Positions 45,702-56,341 of a DNA stretch of 64,000 nt are shown in pieces. The DNA comes from Rhodococcus sp. IEGM 1409 (GTDB lineage: Bacteria; Actinomycetota; Actinomycetes; Mycobacteriales; Mycobacteriaceae). Each line of letters begins with the position of its first letter. The stretch's first letter is position 1. The notes under the pieces are model-generated. The model made no database searches, was not told the DNA's origin, and saw only the letters and a list, made by a program, of their open reading frames with translations. The translations under genes and the position numbers were made by a program. The stretch is taken from assembly GCF_030056735.1 (NCBI RefSeq), contig NZ_JASHKN010000001.1, positions 124,001-188,000 on the forward strand. The letters are read 5' to 3'.

Positions 45702-46895
45702 GTGAGCGAGCAAGACAAGGGGACGTCCGCAGGGGTGCGAAAGCGCGACCGCGGCGAGATCATCGGGCAAGGGGGTATGTGGCTCGCAAAGTGGTCGTTG
45801 GTGTTGGCGTCGATTTCGCTGGGTGCCTGGATTTTCGGTTGGCTGATCGAAAAGCTCTGGGTCATCGTCCTGCCGGTGGCTCTGGCGATCGTTGTTGCAA
45901 CAGTCATGTGGCCACCGACCCGCGGCATGATCAAGCGCGGTATGCCCCCGGCCGCGGCAGCCGGAATCACCCTGGTGCTCTCGATCGGAATCTTGGCCGG
46001 AGTGATCGCAGGCATCGTTCCGTCAGTGGTCAGCCAGGCCCCCGAGCTCGCGAACAAGACCACCGAGGGCATCAACCAGGTTCAGGACTGGCTACAGGGT
46101 CCGCCGCTGAACCTCAAGGACGACCAGATCGACAACGCCGTCCACGCCGTCGTCACCAAGGTGCAGGAAAGTGGAACTGCTATCGCTTCAGGCGTTTTCA
46201 GCGGTGTGAGCACGGCAAGCTCATTGCTGGTCACGCTCGGTTTGGTCCTGATTCTCGCGTTCTTCTTCATCAAGGACGGACCGAGGTTCATCCCCTGGCT
46301 CCACGCTGTCGGCGGCGGCCGTGCCGGAAGGCACCTCGAAGAGGTCCTCACTCGCATGTGGGACACGCTCGGCGGATTCATCAGGACTCAAGCGCTGGTG
46401 AGCCTGATCGACGCGGTCTTCATCGGCGCCGGATTGCTGATCCTCGGCGTCCCGTTGGCACCGGTGCTGGCAATTCTCACGTTCATCGGTGGATTCATCC
46501 CGATCGTCGGTGCGTTTGTCGCCGGCGCCCTGGCCGTCTTGGTTGCCCTGGTGGCCAACGGTCTCACCACCGCCATCATCGTGCTGATCATCATCCTGGC
46601 GGTTCAGCAGATCGAAGGAAACGTCCTTCAGCCTGTGCTGCAGAGCAAGTCGATGAAACTACACGCCGTCATCGTGCTGCTTGCCGTTGCCGCCGGTAGC
46701 TCGCTGTACGGCATCGTCGGTGCCTTCCTCGCAGTACCGGTCGCGGCCGTGGCTGCGGTGGTCATCCGGTACATCGGCGAGCAGATCGACGAACGCGCAA
46801 GCGACAACGAGCCGATGCCGGCCGGAGACACCTCGGACATCCTCGAAGAGCAGGATGACGAAGCCGAGTCAGAGGTAGAGAACAAAAAGGCCTGA
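45702..46895 (+). CDS. AI-2E family transporter (Rv1101c-like)
   Basis: 397 residues. Eight or so membrane helices in the UPF0118/AI-2E arrangement: paired N-terminal helices, a periplasmic loop with the helical segment QAPELANKTTEGINQVQDWL, the SFFIKDG-like motif (LAFFFIKDG) and terminal VQQIEGNVLQPVLQSK and IVGAFLAVPVAA. Members export AI-2, act as Na+/H+ antiporters or have unknown cargo. An acidic tail (DEAESEVE) ends it. GTG 45702 follows AAGGACG. The stop abuts the sbcC stop. Confidence 0.88.
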   Translation: MSEQDKGTSAGVRKRDRGEIIGQGGMWLAKWSLVLASISLGAWIFGWLIEKLWVIVLPVALAIVVATVMWPPTRGMIKRGMPPAAAAGITLVLSIGILAGVIAGIVPSVVSQAPELANKTTEGINQVQDWLQGPPLNLKDDQIDNAVHAVVTKVQESGTAIASGVFSGVSTASSLLVTLGLVLILAFFFIKDGPRFIPWLHAVGGGRAGRHLEEVLTRMWDTLGGFIRTQALVSLIDAVFIGAGLLILGVPLAPVLAILTFIGGFIPIVGAFVAGALAVLVALVANGLTTAIIVLIIILAVQQIEGNVLQPVLQSKSMKLHAVIVLLAVAAGSSLYGIVGAFLAVPVAAVAAVVIRYIGEQIDERASDNEPMPAGDTSDILEEQDDEAESEVENKKA

Positions 46896-49874
46896 TCAGC
46901 CCGCGATCACCTTCACCGACGAGCCTGCACGTCCGCGAATGACGTGCAGGCGACTCGGGATTCGCTGCCGCATCTCGTCGACGTGACTGACGATGCCCAC
47001 CACGCGTCCACCATCACGGAGTTCGTCCAATACACCCATGACCGAGTCGAGGGTATCCGCGTCGAGCGTTCCGAATCCCTCGTCGATGAACATCGTGTCG
47101 AGAACGATTCCCCCGGACTCCGCGGCGACCACATCGGCGAGTCCGAGCGCCAAAGCCAAAGACGCCAAGAACGATTCACCGCCGGAGAGCGTCTTCGCCG
47201 AGCGAACGACGCCCGTGAAGTCGTCACGGATGTCGAGTCCCAGACCGCCGCGGCGGCCCCGAGTTCCGGCCTGGTCGCTGTGGACGAACTCGTATCGTCC
47301 CCCGGACATTCGCTGCAGCCGGACAGATGCCGACACCGCGATCTCTTCCAACCGCGACGCGAGTACGTAGGCTCTCAGCGACATCTTGCGACTGTTCTGC
47401 CCTTTGCCGGCGATCACGTCTGCGAGGGCAGCGAGTTCCTCGTGCAGTTCCCGCTCAGGCGCAACCGCCTCGTACGCATTCTCGAGTTGTCCGCTGAACC
47501 GTTCGAGATCCGACACACGGTTCTCGGCCAGGGAAGCAGCTGCAACAGCCGAGTTCACCACCTCTGAGCACTCGAGAGCGCGCTCGCGAGGACCGTCGAC
47601 GTCGACTGTCTCGACCTCGCCCACCGCGACGACGTCAGGATCGTCGAGGACGGTCCAAGCGGCCACCTCGAGGTCACGCGCTTTGGCGAGTTCCGTTTCG
47701 ATCGCTGCGATTCGAGCGGAGGATCGAACGCTCTCGATCGCTCCTTCCACCGAATCGAATCCGGCAGTGGCGGCAGCGTCGGCCAGCTTGGTAGACAACT
47801 CTGCCGATCGCAACTGCGCACGGACGGCATCGTCCCGCGCTTCGGACGCAGACGTGGCAGCGGACGCAAGCCCTTCGAACCGCGAGCGCCGAGCAGCGAT
47901 GGACGAATCGTCTCCCACCGCAGCGACGATCGCCGTTCGAATCTGCGCGACCGTGGCCGACAGAGCCGAGATGCGCTCGGTCAGTGCCGCCAATTCGGCC
48001 GTCAGAGATGCGGATTCATGTTGCAGCTCGCCGTCACGCTCGTTGAGTTGCGCGAGCTTTTCGGCCAGCGCTCCAACCTGCCCGGCAGCCCGCGTTGCCT
48101 CGTCGACGGAGTTCTGCGCCGCAGCGCGAAGCCTGTCGAGTTCTTCGACATCGCCGTCCCCACCACGCGCGATCACCCGATCGATGTCACGGTCGACGGT
48201 TCCCTGGCGGTCGACGATTTTGCTCAGAGCTTTCTCGGCTGCGCGCTCGGCTGCCGACGCAGCCTCGAGATCGGGCTCGGTGACCGTAACGACATCCGAC
48301 TGCGCCAGCGCAGGGTGTTCACGAGAACCACACACCTGGCATGCGTCACCGGGTTCGAGAGAACTCGCCAACTCCGCGGCCATGCCCTCGATACGCTTCT
48401 GCACAAGATCGAGCCACCGCCCACGAGCACCCTGATGAGCGTCGCGTGCATCCAAAACCTCCACACGAACTTTCTCAGCTTGCGCACGCAGAGAAACGAT
48501 TTCATGGGCCGCTGTCGCAGCATCCGACGCCTTCGCGAGTGCAGCCTCGAGGCCCGGCAGAGCCGCATGCGCGCGCTGCGCGTCGTCCAATTGTTGGCCG
48601 GCCGCGCGCACCAGCTCTGGCAGTTGAGTCCGTTCACGCACAATCGCATCTACGCGCTCGGACAGGGAGTCTCGCCGAACTCCGAGTTTCTCGATCTCGA
48701 CTTCTGCCGCATCGGCACTGCGAGCGTCCTCCGCCATCGCGTCCAGACGAACGATCTCGTCGCGCCACGTCCTGATCCGAGCTATGACGCGTTGGCGCTC
48801 ATCGCCGGCGGGCGGCCACACTTCCGGCTCGAAAATGTCCGGCCCGTCGAGTGCGGTGTAGGTCGACATCGCGGTGTTCATCGATTCGAGCGATGCGGCA
48901 AGAGCCACGCGGGCAGCTTCTACATCGCCGGCGATTGTGGCCACAGGCAGGACGCGCTTGGCAGTCTCGAGTTCGGCGGCGATCGCAGATCGGTGCGCGG
49001 CGCCGGTGTTGAATGCCGCGAGTTCACCGGTTGCACGATTGCGGCGAGCGACCAGGTCGGCGGTTCGCTGTGCCGCTGCGAAAATCCGATTAGCGTCGGC
49101 TGCTGCATCTTTTGCGGTCACCAGCTCCGCGAGACTTGCGTCGCGGGTGTCCTGAGCCTCGGCCAGAAGTTTGCGCGACCATTCCAGTGGGTGCGCTTCG
49201 GCTCCAACCTCGAGTCCCGCCGCAGTCTCGACCTTGGCAAGCAGCAGCCTCACGGACTGCTCCCTGGCCGCGAGTGCGGTGGCACTTGCCTTCCGTTTGG
49301 CGTCGAACCATGCCTCCACGGAAACGAAACGCTTGGTATCGAACAGGCGCTCGAGCAGCTTGCCTCGCTCGTCGCTTTCGGCACGCAGGAATTTGGCGAA
49401 CTCACCCTGTGGGAGCAGCACAACCTGGAAGAACTGATCAGCGCTCATTCCCATGAGACGGTTGATCTCGTCACCGATGTCAGGGATGCGCGAGAGGTTT
49501 TCGCCGCGGCCGTCCAGCCACGTCAGCGTGGCCTTGGCATTCTCGGTGATCGAACCGGTCCCGCGCTTCTTCGAACGCGAAAACTCCGGACTGCGAACAA
49601 GTTTGATTCTGCGACCACTGATGGTTGCCTCGAGCTCCACACGCGGCACCGAACCGGCGGCCGCGTGATCCGACAGCAATCGCTTGCCCTCGTTGCGTGC
49701 ACCCGGCACCCGCCCGTACAGGGCGAACGCAACCGCGTCGAGGATCGTGGTCTTGCCTGCCCCGGTGTCGCCGTGAAGGAGGAACAGCCCGTCTGCACCC
49801 AATCGATCGAAGTCGACCTCCACCGTGTCGGCAAAGGGCCCGAAAGAGCTGACTTCGAGTTTGTGCAGTCTCAC
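46896..49874 (-). CDS. sbcC: SbcC, nuclease ATPase subunit (Rad50-like)
   Basis: 992 residues. Walker A GDTGAGKTT near 36, long coiled coils on both sides of the zinc hook CQVCGSREHP near 500, the signature LSGGESFLASLALALGL near 890 and Walker B DTMFIDEGFGTLD near 930. With SbcD it forms the Mre11-Rad50-type nuclease that opens hairpins and blocked DNA ends. GTG start overlaps the sbcD stop by 4 bases. It ends exactly against the AI-2E gene. Confidence 0.95.
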   Translation of the reverse strand: MRLHKLEVSSFGPFADTVEVDFDRLGADGLFLLHGDTGAGKTTILDAVAFALYGRVPGARNEGKRLLSDHAAAGSVPRVELEATISGRRIKLVRSPEFSRSKKRGTGSITENAKATLTWLDGRGENLSRIPDIGDEINRLMGMSADQFFQVVLLPQGEFAKFLRAESDERGKLLERLFDTKRFVSVEAWFDAKRKASATALAAREQSVRLLLAKVETAAGLEVGAEAHPLEWSRKLLAEAQDTRDASLAELVTAKDAAADANRIFAAAQRTADLVARRNRATGELAAFNTGAAHRSAIAAELETAKRVLPVATIAGDVEAARVALAASLESMNTAMSTYTALDGPDIFEPEVWPPAGDERQRVIARIRTWRDEIVRLDAMAEDARSADAAEVEIEKLGVRRDSLSERVDAIVRERTQLPELVRAAGQQLDDAQRAHAALPGLEAALAKASDAATAAHEIVSLRAQAEKVRVEVLDARDAHQGARGRWLDLVQKRIEGMAAELASSLEPGDACQVCGSREHPALAQSDVVTVTEPDLEAASAAERAAEKALSKIVDRQGTVDRDIDRVIARGGDGDVEELDRLRAAAQNSVDEATRAAGQVGALAEKLAQLNERDGELQHESASLTAELAALTERISALSATVAQIRTAIVAAVGDDSSIAARRSRFEGLASAATSASEARDDAVRAQLRSAELSTKLADAAATAGFDSVEGAIESVRSSARIAAIETELAKARDLEVAAWTVLDDPDVVAVGEVETVDVDGPRERALECSEVVNSAVAAASLAENRVSDLERFSGQLENAYEAVAPERELHEELAALADVIAGKGQNSRKMSLRAYVLASRLEEIAVSASVRLQRMSGGRYEFVHSDQAGTRGRRGGLGLDIRDDFTGVVRSAKTLSGGESFLASLALALGLADVVAAESGGIVLDTMFIDEGFGTLDADTLDSVMGVLDELRDGGRVVGIVSHVDEMRQRIPSRLHVIRGRAGSSVKVIAG

Positions 49875-51046
49875 GCGGTTTCACCCAGTTCTACCGTGGA
49901 CTCCTCTGCGCGCGCGGCAGCGCTGAGCGCTTCGGCCATCAACGTGACCTCGCGCTCGGACGGGTCACTACGCACGGCCGAGACGAACCCGCGGGCGATC
50001 TCCACGTCGGTTCGACCCCGTACCGCGTCGCGGTACTTGAGATCCGATTGTCCTTCCGGCCTTTGCCATTCGAGATGAACGGCAAAGGGGAAACGTCCCT
50101 GAAGTTGCCTCATGGCATCGACGGGACGGACCGGGTCGGTGAGCAATGCGGAGACATAGCACTGCTCGGAATCGGCATACTCCGACTCGCTGAGCAGTTC
50201 GTAGAGAGTTCCAGCCACCTGGCTCAGCCCCCGAATCACCGGGAGATCGAGGCGCTGCACCGATGACAGGCCGGCTGCGTCGAGCTCGATCAGGAGCGCT
50301 GCCTTACGGTGGCTGCGCTCACCGAACGAATACGGCAACGGTGAACCCGAGTAGCGAACACTCTCCGAGAGCATCTGCGGAGAATGCAGGTGCCCGAGGG
50401 CGACGTAGTCGACACCGTCGAACTCACCCACTGCAACGGTCTCCACTCCGCCGACCGAAATGGAGCGTTCCGATTCAGAGGCCTCACCGCCCACGACGAA
50501 GGCATGCGCGAGCAATACCGACCGAGTCGACGAGTCAGTAGCCGTTCGTTCGGCGAGATCTCGCCGAACACGCGACATGGCCGCTCCGAGGATGTCGGAA
50601 TGAGTACGAGCCCGGGGCACGTCCAACTCGACGCGCGTGATCTCCGGCTCCAGATACGGAATCCCGTAAAACGCGACAGGCCCGAACTGATCGCTCAGCA
50701 TCACCGGAGTACCGATCTGGCCGACGCGGGTGATCAAGTGCAATCCGCCGGCAGCAGCAAAGGATGCCCCGGCCCCGAGCCGCACCGCGGAATCGTGATT
50801 GCCGGACGTCGCGACGATGACCGCTCCGGCCGCCCGAATTGCCTCGAAGCCTCGATTGCACACGGTGACCGCATCGGAACTGGGAATTGAGCGGTCGTAA
50901 ATGTCCCCCGGCACGACCACGACGTCGACGCCGTGTTCGCGGACGGAATCCGCAATGGAACCGAGCACACTCGCCTGATCGGCCAACAGATCGACGCCGT
51001 GAAAGGTGCGACCTATGTGCCAATCGGAGGTGTGCAGAATCTTCAT
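49871..51046 (-). CDS. sbcD: SbcD, nuclease subunit (Mre11-like)
   Basis: 391 residues. Phosphoesterase motifs: HTSDWHIGR (residues 5-13), VVPGDIYDR near 50, TSGNHDS near 80 and VALGHLHSPQ near 215. Nuclease of the SbcCD complex. ATG 51046 gives the canonical MKILHTSDWH start. Operon with sbcC (GTGA overlap). A 217-base gap on the other side is shared with the divergent DUF6542 gene and holds no other gene. Confidence 0.95.
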   Translation of the reverse strand: MKILHTSDWHIGRTFHGVDLLADQASVLGSIADSVREHGVDVVVVPGDIYDRSIPSSDAVTVCNRGFEAIRAAGAVIVATSGNHDSAVRLGAGASFAAAGGLHLITRVGQIGTPVMLSDQFGPVAFYGIPYLEPEITRVELDVPRARTHSDILGAAMSRVRRDLAERTATDSSTRSVLLAHAFVVGGEASESERSISVGGVETVAVGEFDGVDYVALGHLHSPQMLSESVRYSGSPLPYSFGERSHRKAALLIELDAAGLSSVQRLDLPVIRGLSQVAGTLYELLSESEYADSEQCYVSALLTDPVRPVDAMRQLQGRFPFAVHLEWQRPEGQSDLKYRDAVRGRTDVEIARGFVSAVRSDPSEREVTLMAEALSAAARAEESTVELGETA

Positions 51047-51263
51047 GAATCCGACGGTAGAGCAGCCCACCGACACCGCCGATCTCCCACGCTGACGGCT
51101 ACGGCGCTGTGCCCCAACCCACGAGCGTCCGGTGACCCTGCACACAATCCGTCCGGTTCGTTTGGCGAAGAACCCGAAACCATCGCGCCATCGCGTCGAT
51201 AAATGCGCCAGCCACGACCCGCACAAACACGGCCGGCAACGCAAGAACCGCTAATGTCGTTAT

Positions 51264-52256
51264 GTGTCTGCAACCCAACGTGCTCGCTCCGGGGTACCGC
51301 TGGACAAGCGATCGCTCATCGTGACCGTCCCCGGCCTGCCCTGGTGGGGAGTGATCCTGCTTGCTGCCGGTGTCACCGCCGTCGGCGTACTGATCGACGC
51401 CACCGGAGGTGGCGGCGAGCTCACAGCGGTGTTCTCGACGTTCTACTTCCTGGGCTGTCTCTTTGCTGTGGTTGCCGCTTCGAACAAGGCGCTGTTCACC
51501 GCGATGGCCCAACCGCCTCTGCTGCTCTTCGCTGCGGTGCCGATCGGGCACACGCTCATCGGTAAGGACAACAGCACCGCCTTGCGCGACATCGCCATCA
51601 ACATCGCGTACCCGTTGGTCAACCGCTTTCCGATCATGTTGGCCGCAACGGTGGTCGTCCTGATCATCGGCGGCTTCCGGTACTTCCTGCTCAATCAGCG
51701 CCCCACCGGGCCCGCGCGCTCGACCCGCTCCCGCCGTTCGGCCTCCTCGGCATCTGCCACTCGAGACGCCTCCTCGGCATCTGCCACTCGAGACGCCTCC
51801 TCGGCATCTGCCACTCGAGACCCCGCGCCCGAGACCGGGCGTCGTCGCCGAGTGACCGACGCACCCGTCTCCGAGCCCCCGCGCCGCCGCGCCCCCGAGG
51901 TGGACGAACAGCCCACTTACCGAAGCACCCCCAGGCGCGAGCCGATTCAGGACGAGCGCCCGCTGCCGCCCCGGAGAAGCCCACTGCCACCCAGGGTCGA
52001 TCGCACGCATCAACCGCCCACGCGTCGCCCTCAGCCGGACAACAGACCGATAGCAGACGACGACTACCCGTCGTACGGTCGCCGCCGAGCGCCCGAGCCC
52101 ACCCCGGCGCCCAGGCGTGAGGAGCGGATGGAGCCCTTCTTCGCTTCAGGTGACGACGTATCGCCGCCGCCGCCCCCTCGCCGCCGCCCACCGGGAGTCG
52201 ATCTTCCGGCGTATCCGCCGCCGCGAGTTCGGTATCGCGATCGCGACGAGCCCTGA
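51264..52256 (+). CDS. DUF6542 membrane protein (Rv1111c family)
   Basis: 330 residues: four membrane helices in residues 22-150 (LPWWGVILLAAGVTAVGVLID, LFAAVPIGHTLIG), then a long Pro/Arg-rich cytoplasmic tail with three perfect nine-residue repeats (ASSASATRD) near residue 165. Families of this type occur next to ispH in mycobacteria; function unknown. The disordered basic tail suggests protein or nucleic-acid contacts. A strong terminator follows. Confidence 0.78.
   Translation: MSATQRARSGVPLDKRSLIVTVPGLPWWGVILLAAGVTAVGVLIDATGGGGELTAVFSTFYFLGCLFAVVAASNKALFTAMAQPPLLLFAAVPIGHTLIGKDNSTALRDIAINIAYPLVNRFPIMLAATVVVLIIGGFRYFLLNQRPTGPARSTRSRRSASSASATRDASSASATRDASSASATRDPAPETGRRRRVTDAPVSEPPRRRAPEVDEQPTYRSTPRREPIQDERPLPPRRSPLPPRVDRTHQPPTRRPQPDNRPIADDDYPSYGRRRAPEPTPAPRREERMEPFFASGDDVSPPPPPRRRPPGVDLPAYPPPRVRYRDRDEP
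51741..51821. repeat. Three perfect 27-bp tandem repeats, in frame
   Basis: Three identical 27-base units (start GCCTCCTCGG, end TCGAGAC) inside the DUF6542 gene tail. Each adds nine residues, so copy-number change keeps the frame; likely variable between strains. Confidence 0.92.
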
Positions 52257-52276
52257 ACAGACGAGCCAGTAGCAGA

Positions 52277-52316
52277 AATGCGGGGCACCTTCCAGATGTG
52301 GAAGGTGCCCCGCATT
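52277..52316. terminator. Bidirectional 18-bp stem terminator, DUF6542 / ispH
   Basis: AATGCGGGGCACCTTCCA / TGGAAGGTGCCCCGCATT around a 4-base loop, T-run on the plus strand, between convergent genes. Confidence 0.93.
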
Positions 52317-52326
52317 TTTGGTTGTT

Positions 52327-53340
52327 CTACGACGTGCGCGCTGCTCGCAATTCACGGGGAAGAGCGAACACCAGAGTCTCGTTGGCTGTGGTGACCGGCT
52401 GAACGTCGTTGTAACCGTGCTCGGCAAGAAGTTCGATCACACCGCGCACGAGCACCTCGGGCACTGAAGCACCCGACGTAATGCCAACTGTCTGGACACC
52501 CTCGAGCCACGCGAGATCTACCTCACGGGCGTAGTCGACCAGGTACGACGCGGCCGCGCCCGCCCCGAGCGCGACCTCGACCAGGCGAACCGAATTGGAC
52601 GAGTTCCGCGATCCCACCACGATCACGAGATCGCACTCGGGAGCCATCGCCTTGACCGCGACCTGACGGTTCTGCGTTGCGTAGCAGATGTCGTCCGACG
52701 GCGGGTCCTGCAGATTCGGGAAACGCTCACGCAAGCGTGCAACGGTCTGCATCGTCTCGTCCACGCTCAGGGTGGTCTGGGAAAGCCAGATGACTTTGGA
52801 CTCGTCGCGAACCGTAACCGCGTCGACCGAATCCGGGCCGTCGACGATGGTGACGTGATCGGGAGCCTCACCTGCGGTGCCCTCGACCTCCTCGTGGCCT
52901 TCGTGGCCGATGAGCAGGATGTCGTAATCGTCGCGAGCAAATCGCTTTGCCTCCTGGTGCACCTTCGTGACCAGGGGGCACGTCGCGTCGATCGTGCGCA
53001 AGTTCCGCTCGGCAGCCGAGTCGTGGACGGCCGGCGATACGCCGTGCGCCGAAAACACGAGCAACGATCCTTCGGGAACCTCGTCGGTTTCGTCGACGAA
53101 GATCACGCCCTGATCTTCGAGCGTCTCGACGACGTGGCGATTGTGGACGATCTCCTTGCGCACGTAGATGGGTGCGCCGTGCTTCTCGAGCGCCTTCTCG
53201 ACGGTCTCGACAGCGCGGTCGACGCCGGCGCAGTAGCCGCGAGGCTCGGCGAGGAGCACGCGCTTGGCGCTGCCCTTGCGGGTGGACGGCGAATCAGCCG
53301 AGTGCGCGATACCGAGATTGAGAGGAACAGCCGAAGACAT
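52327..53340 (-). CDS. ispH: 4-hydroxy-3-methylbut-2-enyl diphosphate reductase
   Basis: 337 residues. The three cluster cysteines are in [13 protein letters not shown] near 40, [12 protein letters not shown] near 124 and [10 protein letters not shown] near 222; HGVSP and the SRNSSNS substrate loop are also present. IspH makes IPP and DMAPP in the last step of the MEP pathway using a [4Fe-4S] centre. Corresponds to LytB2 of mycobacteria by position. Divergent from the lipid-droplet-type gene. Confidence 0.95.
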
Positions 53341-53493
53341 GTGACCAGCCTACTGGCACCTCGAACGTGAGACACTCCGGCAAACGTGAACACCTCGGTT
53401 TCGGGTGCCGATCGAGGGGTGCGAAGTGAACGAGTACGTCCGTCACAGGCAAGTCGGCTACCGATTGTCGGTGCTTTGCGGCAAGCTGTGGGA

Positions 53494-54093
53494 ATGATCC
53501 GACCACCGTTCGTGGCGCGCGTTGCCGCGGGACTCGCCGTCACCGCGATGGAAGAGGCAAAGAAGTTGCCCACCACCGCCGTCGCCCTGCCGATGACCGC
53601 CGTGAGCCAGATGCTGCAGACAAGCATGCGCGTGCAGCAGTCGATCACCTCGTTGGCGATCAAGGGCGATCAGGCATTTGCCCTGATCAACTGGTCTTCC
53701 GAAGACGAACAGCCCGAGTGGGCAGTATTCGACGAGGATACCGACGCGCCTGCTGACTCGACGTCTTCCACCGGATCGACCTCGGCTGACACCCCGACCA
53801 ACGCCGGACGCTTCGCGCTCTACTCGCTCGAGCCGACTGCCCCCATCGAAGAGCCCGCACCCGGCGCCGAGTCCGAGTCCACTGCCGCTACGTCGGACAA
53901 GCCTGCCGAAGAGCCCGAGATCGTCACCGAACTCGACTACCCCAACCTCACACTCGCACAGCTCCGTGCGCGCATCCGGACGCTCACCATCGACGAGCTG
54001 ACCGCCGTCCTGGACTACGAGAATGCGACGCTCGCCCGCGCACCGTTCCAGACCATGCTCGCCAACCGCATCACCACAGCCAAGGCAAAGTGA
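53494..54093 (+). CDS. Rv1109c-like protein (lipid-droplet-associated family)
   Basis: 199 residues. An N-terminal helical region ([28 protein letters not shown]) is followed by an acidic, Ser/Thr/Pro-rich middle and a C-terminal SAP-like helix pair [21 protein letters not shown]. Homologues next to xseA are annotated as lipid-droplet-associated, a name I recall but cannot verify for this protein. The stop overlaps the xseA start by 4 bases, hence same operon. ATG 53494 follows GTGGGA. Confidence 0.7.
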   Translation: MIRPPFVARVAAGLAVTAMEEAKKLPTTAVALPMTAVSQMLQTSMRVQQSITSLAIKGDQAFALINWSSEDEQPEWAVFDEDTDAPADSTSSTGSTSADTPTNAGRFALYSLEPTAPIEEPAPGAESESTAATSDKPAEEPEIVTELDYPNLTLAQLRARIRTLTIDELTAVLDYENATLARAPFQTMLANRITTAKAK

Positions 54094-55355
54094 CTTCCGC
54101 AACGCCCCCCGCTTCATCGCAGCGTTCGTCCGGCGCCAGTAGCGCTGAGCAGCCGTGGCCGGTCCGCACGGTTTCCGCGAAGGTCGCCGGCTGGATCGAT
54201 CGGCTCGGCAGTATCTGGGTCGAAGGTCAGATCACCCAGATCAATGCACGGCCCGGCACCCGAACGGCTTTCCTCGTTCTGCGTGATCCGTCGGCAGACA
54301 TGTCGCTCTCGATCACGTGCTCACCACAGTTGTTGCACAACTCTCCGGTGCCGTTGACCGAGGGCTCGCGTGTCGTGATGTTCGGCAAGCTCTCGTTCTA
54401 CACCGGACGCGGAACTGTGTCGTTGCGTGTCACCGAGATTCGCGCCGTGGGGATCGGTGAGCTCCTGGCGCGCATCGAGAGACTGCGCGCCTTGCTCGCC
54501 GCCGAAGGCCTGTTCGATCCGAGACTCAAACGGCCGCTTCCGTTCCTGCCCGGCACGATCGGCCTGATCACCGGCCGAGCCAGTGCTGCCGAAAAGGACG
54601 TCGTCTCGGTCGCCCACCGTCGTTGGCCCGCTGTGGCGATCGCGGTGCGCAACACCGCGGTGCAGGGCCCGACCGCTGTTCCTCAGATCATCGAAGCGCT
54701 GAAGGAACTCGACGCCAATCCGGTAGTCGACGTCATCATCCTCGCTCGCGGCGGCGGTAGCGTCGAGGATCTTCTGCCGTTCTCCGACGAAGCGCTGTGC
54801 CGCGCCATCGTGGCCTGTACGACGCCGATCGTCAGTGCCATCGGCCACGAGCCGGACAGTCCGCTCAGTGACCACGTCGCCGACCTCCGCGCAGCCACGC
54901 CCACCGACGCCGCCAAACGCGTCGTACCTGACGCGGTGGCAGAAGCTGCGTTGGTTTCGGATCTTCGTGATCGCAGCGCTGCGGCGCTGCGCAGCTGGGT
55001 CAAGCGTGAGTCTCACCTGATCGAGCAGTTGCGCACTCGACCGGTCATGGCATCACCGCTGCTGGCAGTGGATCACCGCGCCGAAGAGGTCGAAAGGCTC
55101 CAAGCCGCGGGACGACGCGATGTGACCCGGCTGATCGACTCCGAGTCCCGAACGATCGAGCATCTGCGTGCCCGGCTCACCACTCTGGGCCCCGCCGCCA
55201 CATTGGCCCGCGGGTACGCCGTCGTGCAACGTGTTGTCCCCGACGGTGATCCGGAGGTTCTGCGCTCGGTCGAGGACGCACCACCCGGTACCCAGATTCG
55301 CGTTCGACTTGCAGACGGCGCCGTTCGCGCCGCAGTGATGGGAAGAGAAAAATGA
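54090..55355 (+). CDS. xseA: Exodeoxyribonuclease VII large subunit
   Basis: 421 residues: N-terminal OB fold ([26 protein letters not shown]), a catalytic domain with [31 protein letters not shown] and [27 protein letters not shown], then the coiled-coil region. It degrades single-stranded DNA with XseB. GTG start overlaps the preceding stop; xseB overlaps its end (ATGA). Confidence 0.95.
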   Translation: MTSATPPASSQRSSGASSAEQPWPVRTVSAKVAGWIDRLGSIWVEGQITQINARPGTRTAFLVLRDPSADMSLSITCSPQLLHNSPVPLTEGSRVVMFGKLSFYTGRGTVSLRVTEIRAVGIGELLARIERLRALLAAEGLFDPRLKRPLPFLPGTIGLITGRASAAEKDVVSVAHRRWPAVAIAVRNTAVQGPTAVPQIIEALKELDANPVVDVIILARGGGSVEDLLPFSDEALCRAIVACTTPIVSAIGHEPDSPLSDHVADLRAATPTDAAKRVVPDAVAEAALVSDLRDRSAAALRSWVKRESHLIEQLRTRPVMASPLLAVDHRAEEVERLQAAGRRDVTRLIDSESRTIEHLRARLTTLGPAATLARGYAVVQRVVPDGDPEVLRSVEDAPPGTQIRVRLADGAVRAAVMGREK

Positions 55356-55570
55356 GCAACGCCACCGACACCGATATCAACGAACTCGGCTACGAAGCCG
55401 CCCGCGACGAACTGGTGAGCGTCGTGAAGATTCTCGAACAGGGCGGCCTGGACCTCGACGCGTCACTCTCGCTGTGGGAGCGAGGCGAAGCGTTGGCCAA
55501 GCGCTGTGAAGAGCATTTGGCCGGCGCCAGGGCACGCGTCGAAAAGGCTCTGGCCGAAGCGGACGAGTAA
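55352..55570 (+). CDS. xseB: Exodeoxyribonuclease VII small subunit
   Basis: 72 residues: the family motif [37 protein letters not shown]. It forms helices that wrap the XseA coiled coil. Last gene of the operon; the convergent DUF4245 gene ends 21 bases further on. Confidence 0.95.
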   Translation: MSNATDTDINELGYEAARDELVSVVKILEQGGLDLDASLSLWERGEALAKRCEEHLAGARARVEKALAEADE

Positions 55571-55591
55571 CGCCCGCTCCGACCACAAATC

Positions 55592-56161
55592 CTAAGGAGT
55601 GATCGGCTGCGCTGCGCCGACCTTCTCGGCGAGAGTCCGGAACTCTTCCGGCGTCGCTGCACCCGTGAGTAGCAAGCGAACATCTCCGACATCCGTGACC
55701 CAGATGGACTCGACACCTTCGCCGCCGAAGACATTCCAGGTATCGGCACCGACGGTTTCGACTCCGGTCGCAAATCGCTGCCCGCCGGCAATGTGCGACA
55801 CCAACGGGAATTCCTCGGCGTTGCTCTGCGTCAGCTGAATGTAGCGACCGCTGGTCGTGATGAATCCCACAGTGCTCGAGTCACCGCCACCGTCGCCGGA
55901 AATGATCTTGCGACTGCCGGAGTTCGGTGTCCACCCGTCCGGAACACCGGGATTACGGATGGGGAATCCGAGTTCCTTCGCGTCGTAGTTCAGAGCTGCG
56001 TCCACGTCGACGCTCGGGATCGGCCCCTGCGTCGGGCCGCCAGGACTGAACGTGCACTGGCTGGCGATGCCCGCAATGATGATGCAGAACAGCACCAACG
56101 GTACGAGAGACCAGACCATGTCTTTGTTGTCTTCGAGAATGCGGGGTTTCTTCGATGCCAC
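55592..56161 (-). CDS. DUF4245 membrane-anchored protein (Rv1100 family)
   Basis: 189 residues from GTG 56161. One membrane helix near residues 15-36 (MVWSLVPLVLFCIIIAGIAS), then an extracytoplasmic domain with VPDGWTPNSGSRK and SIWVTDVGDVRLLLTGAA. Family function unknown. The same order (xseB, DUF4245, glpX) occurs in M. tuberculosis. Divergent from glpX over about 180 bases that hold both promoters. Confidence 0.82.
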   Translation of the reverse strand: MASKKPRILEDNKDMVWSLVPLVLFCIIIAGIASQCTFSPGGPTQGPIPSVDVDAALNYDAKELGFPIRNPGVPDGWTPNSGSRKIISGDGGGDSSTVGFITTSGRYIQLTQSNAEEFPLVSHIAGGQRFATGVETVGADTWNVFGGEGVESIWVTDVGDVRLLLTGAATPEEFRTLAEKVGAAQPITP

Positions 56162-56341
56162 ACCCCCAGTATCCAGGTACTCCGCTGTAGATACGATTCC
56201 CGGTCCCCCTCCAGCGCGACAAAACGTTCGTGCGGCGACCCGACAGCGCACGTAGCCGCTCCCATCTGGGACAATGACGCCTGAAGAAACCACTGCGTCG
56301 ACACACCCCGTCGACCGCGACCGCGCCAGGAGGCACCGCAC

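Noticed and set aside
48018-50078. 686-codon plus-strand frame opposite sbcC
   Set aside because: Antisense of sbcC; no domain, no ribosome site.
51741-51821. CRISPR array
   Set aside because: The 27-base units are directly adjacent without spacers and lie in a coding frame; no cas genes in the window.
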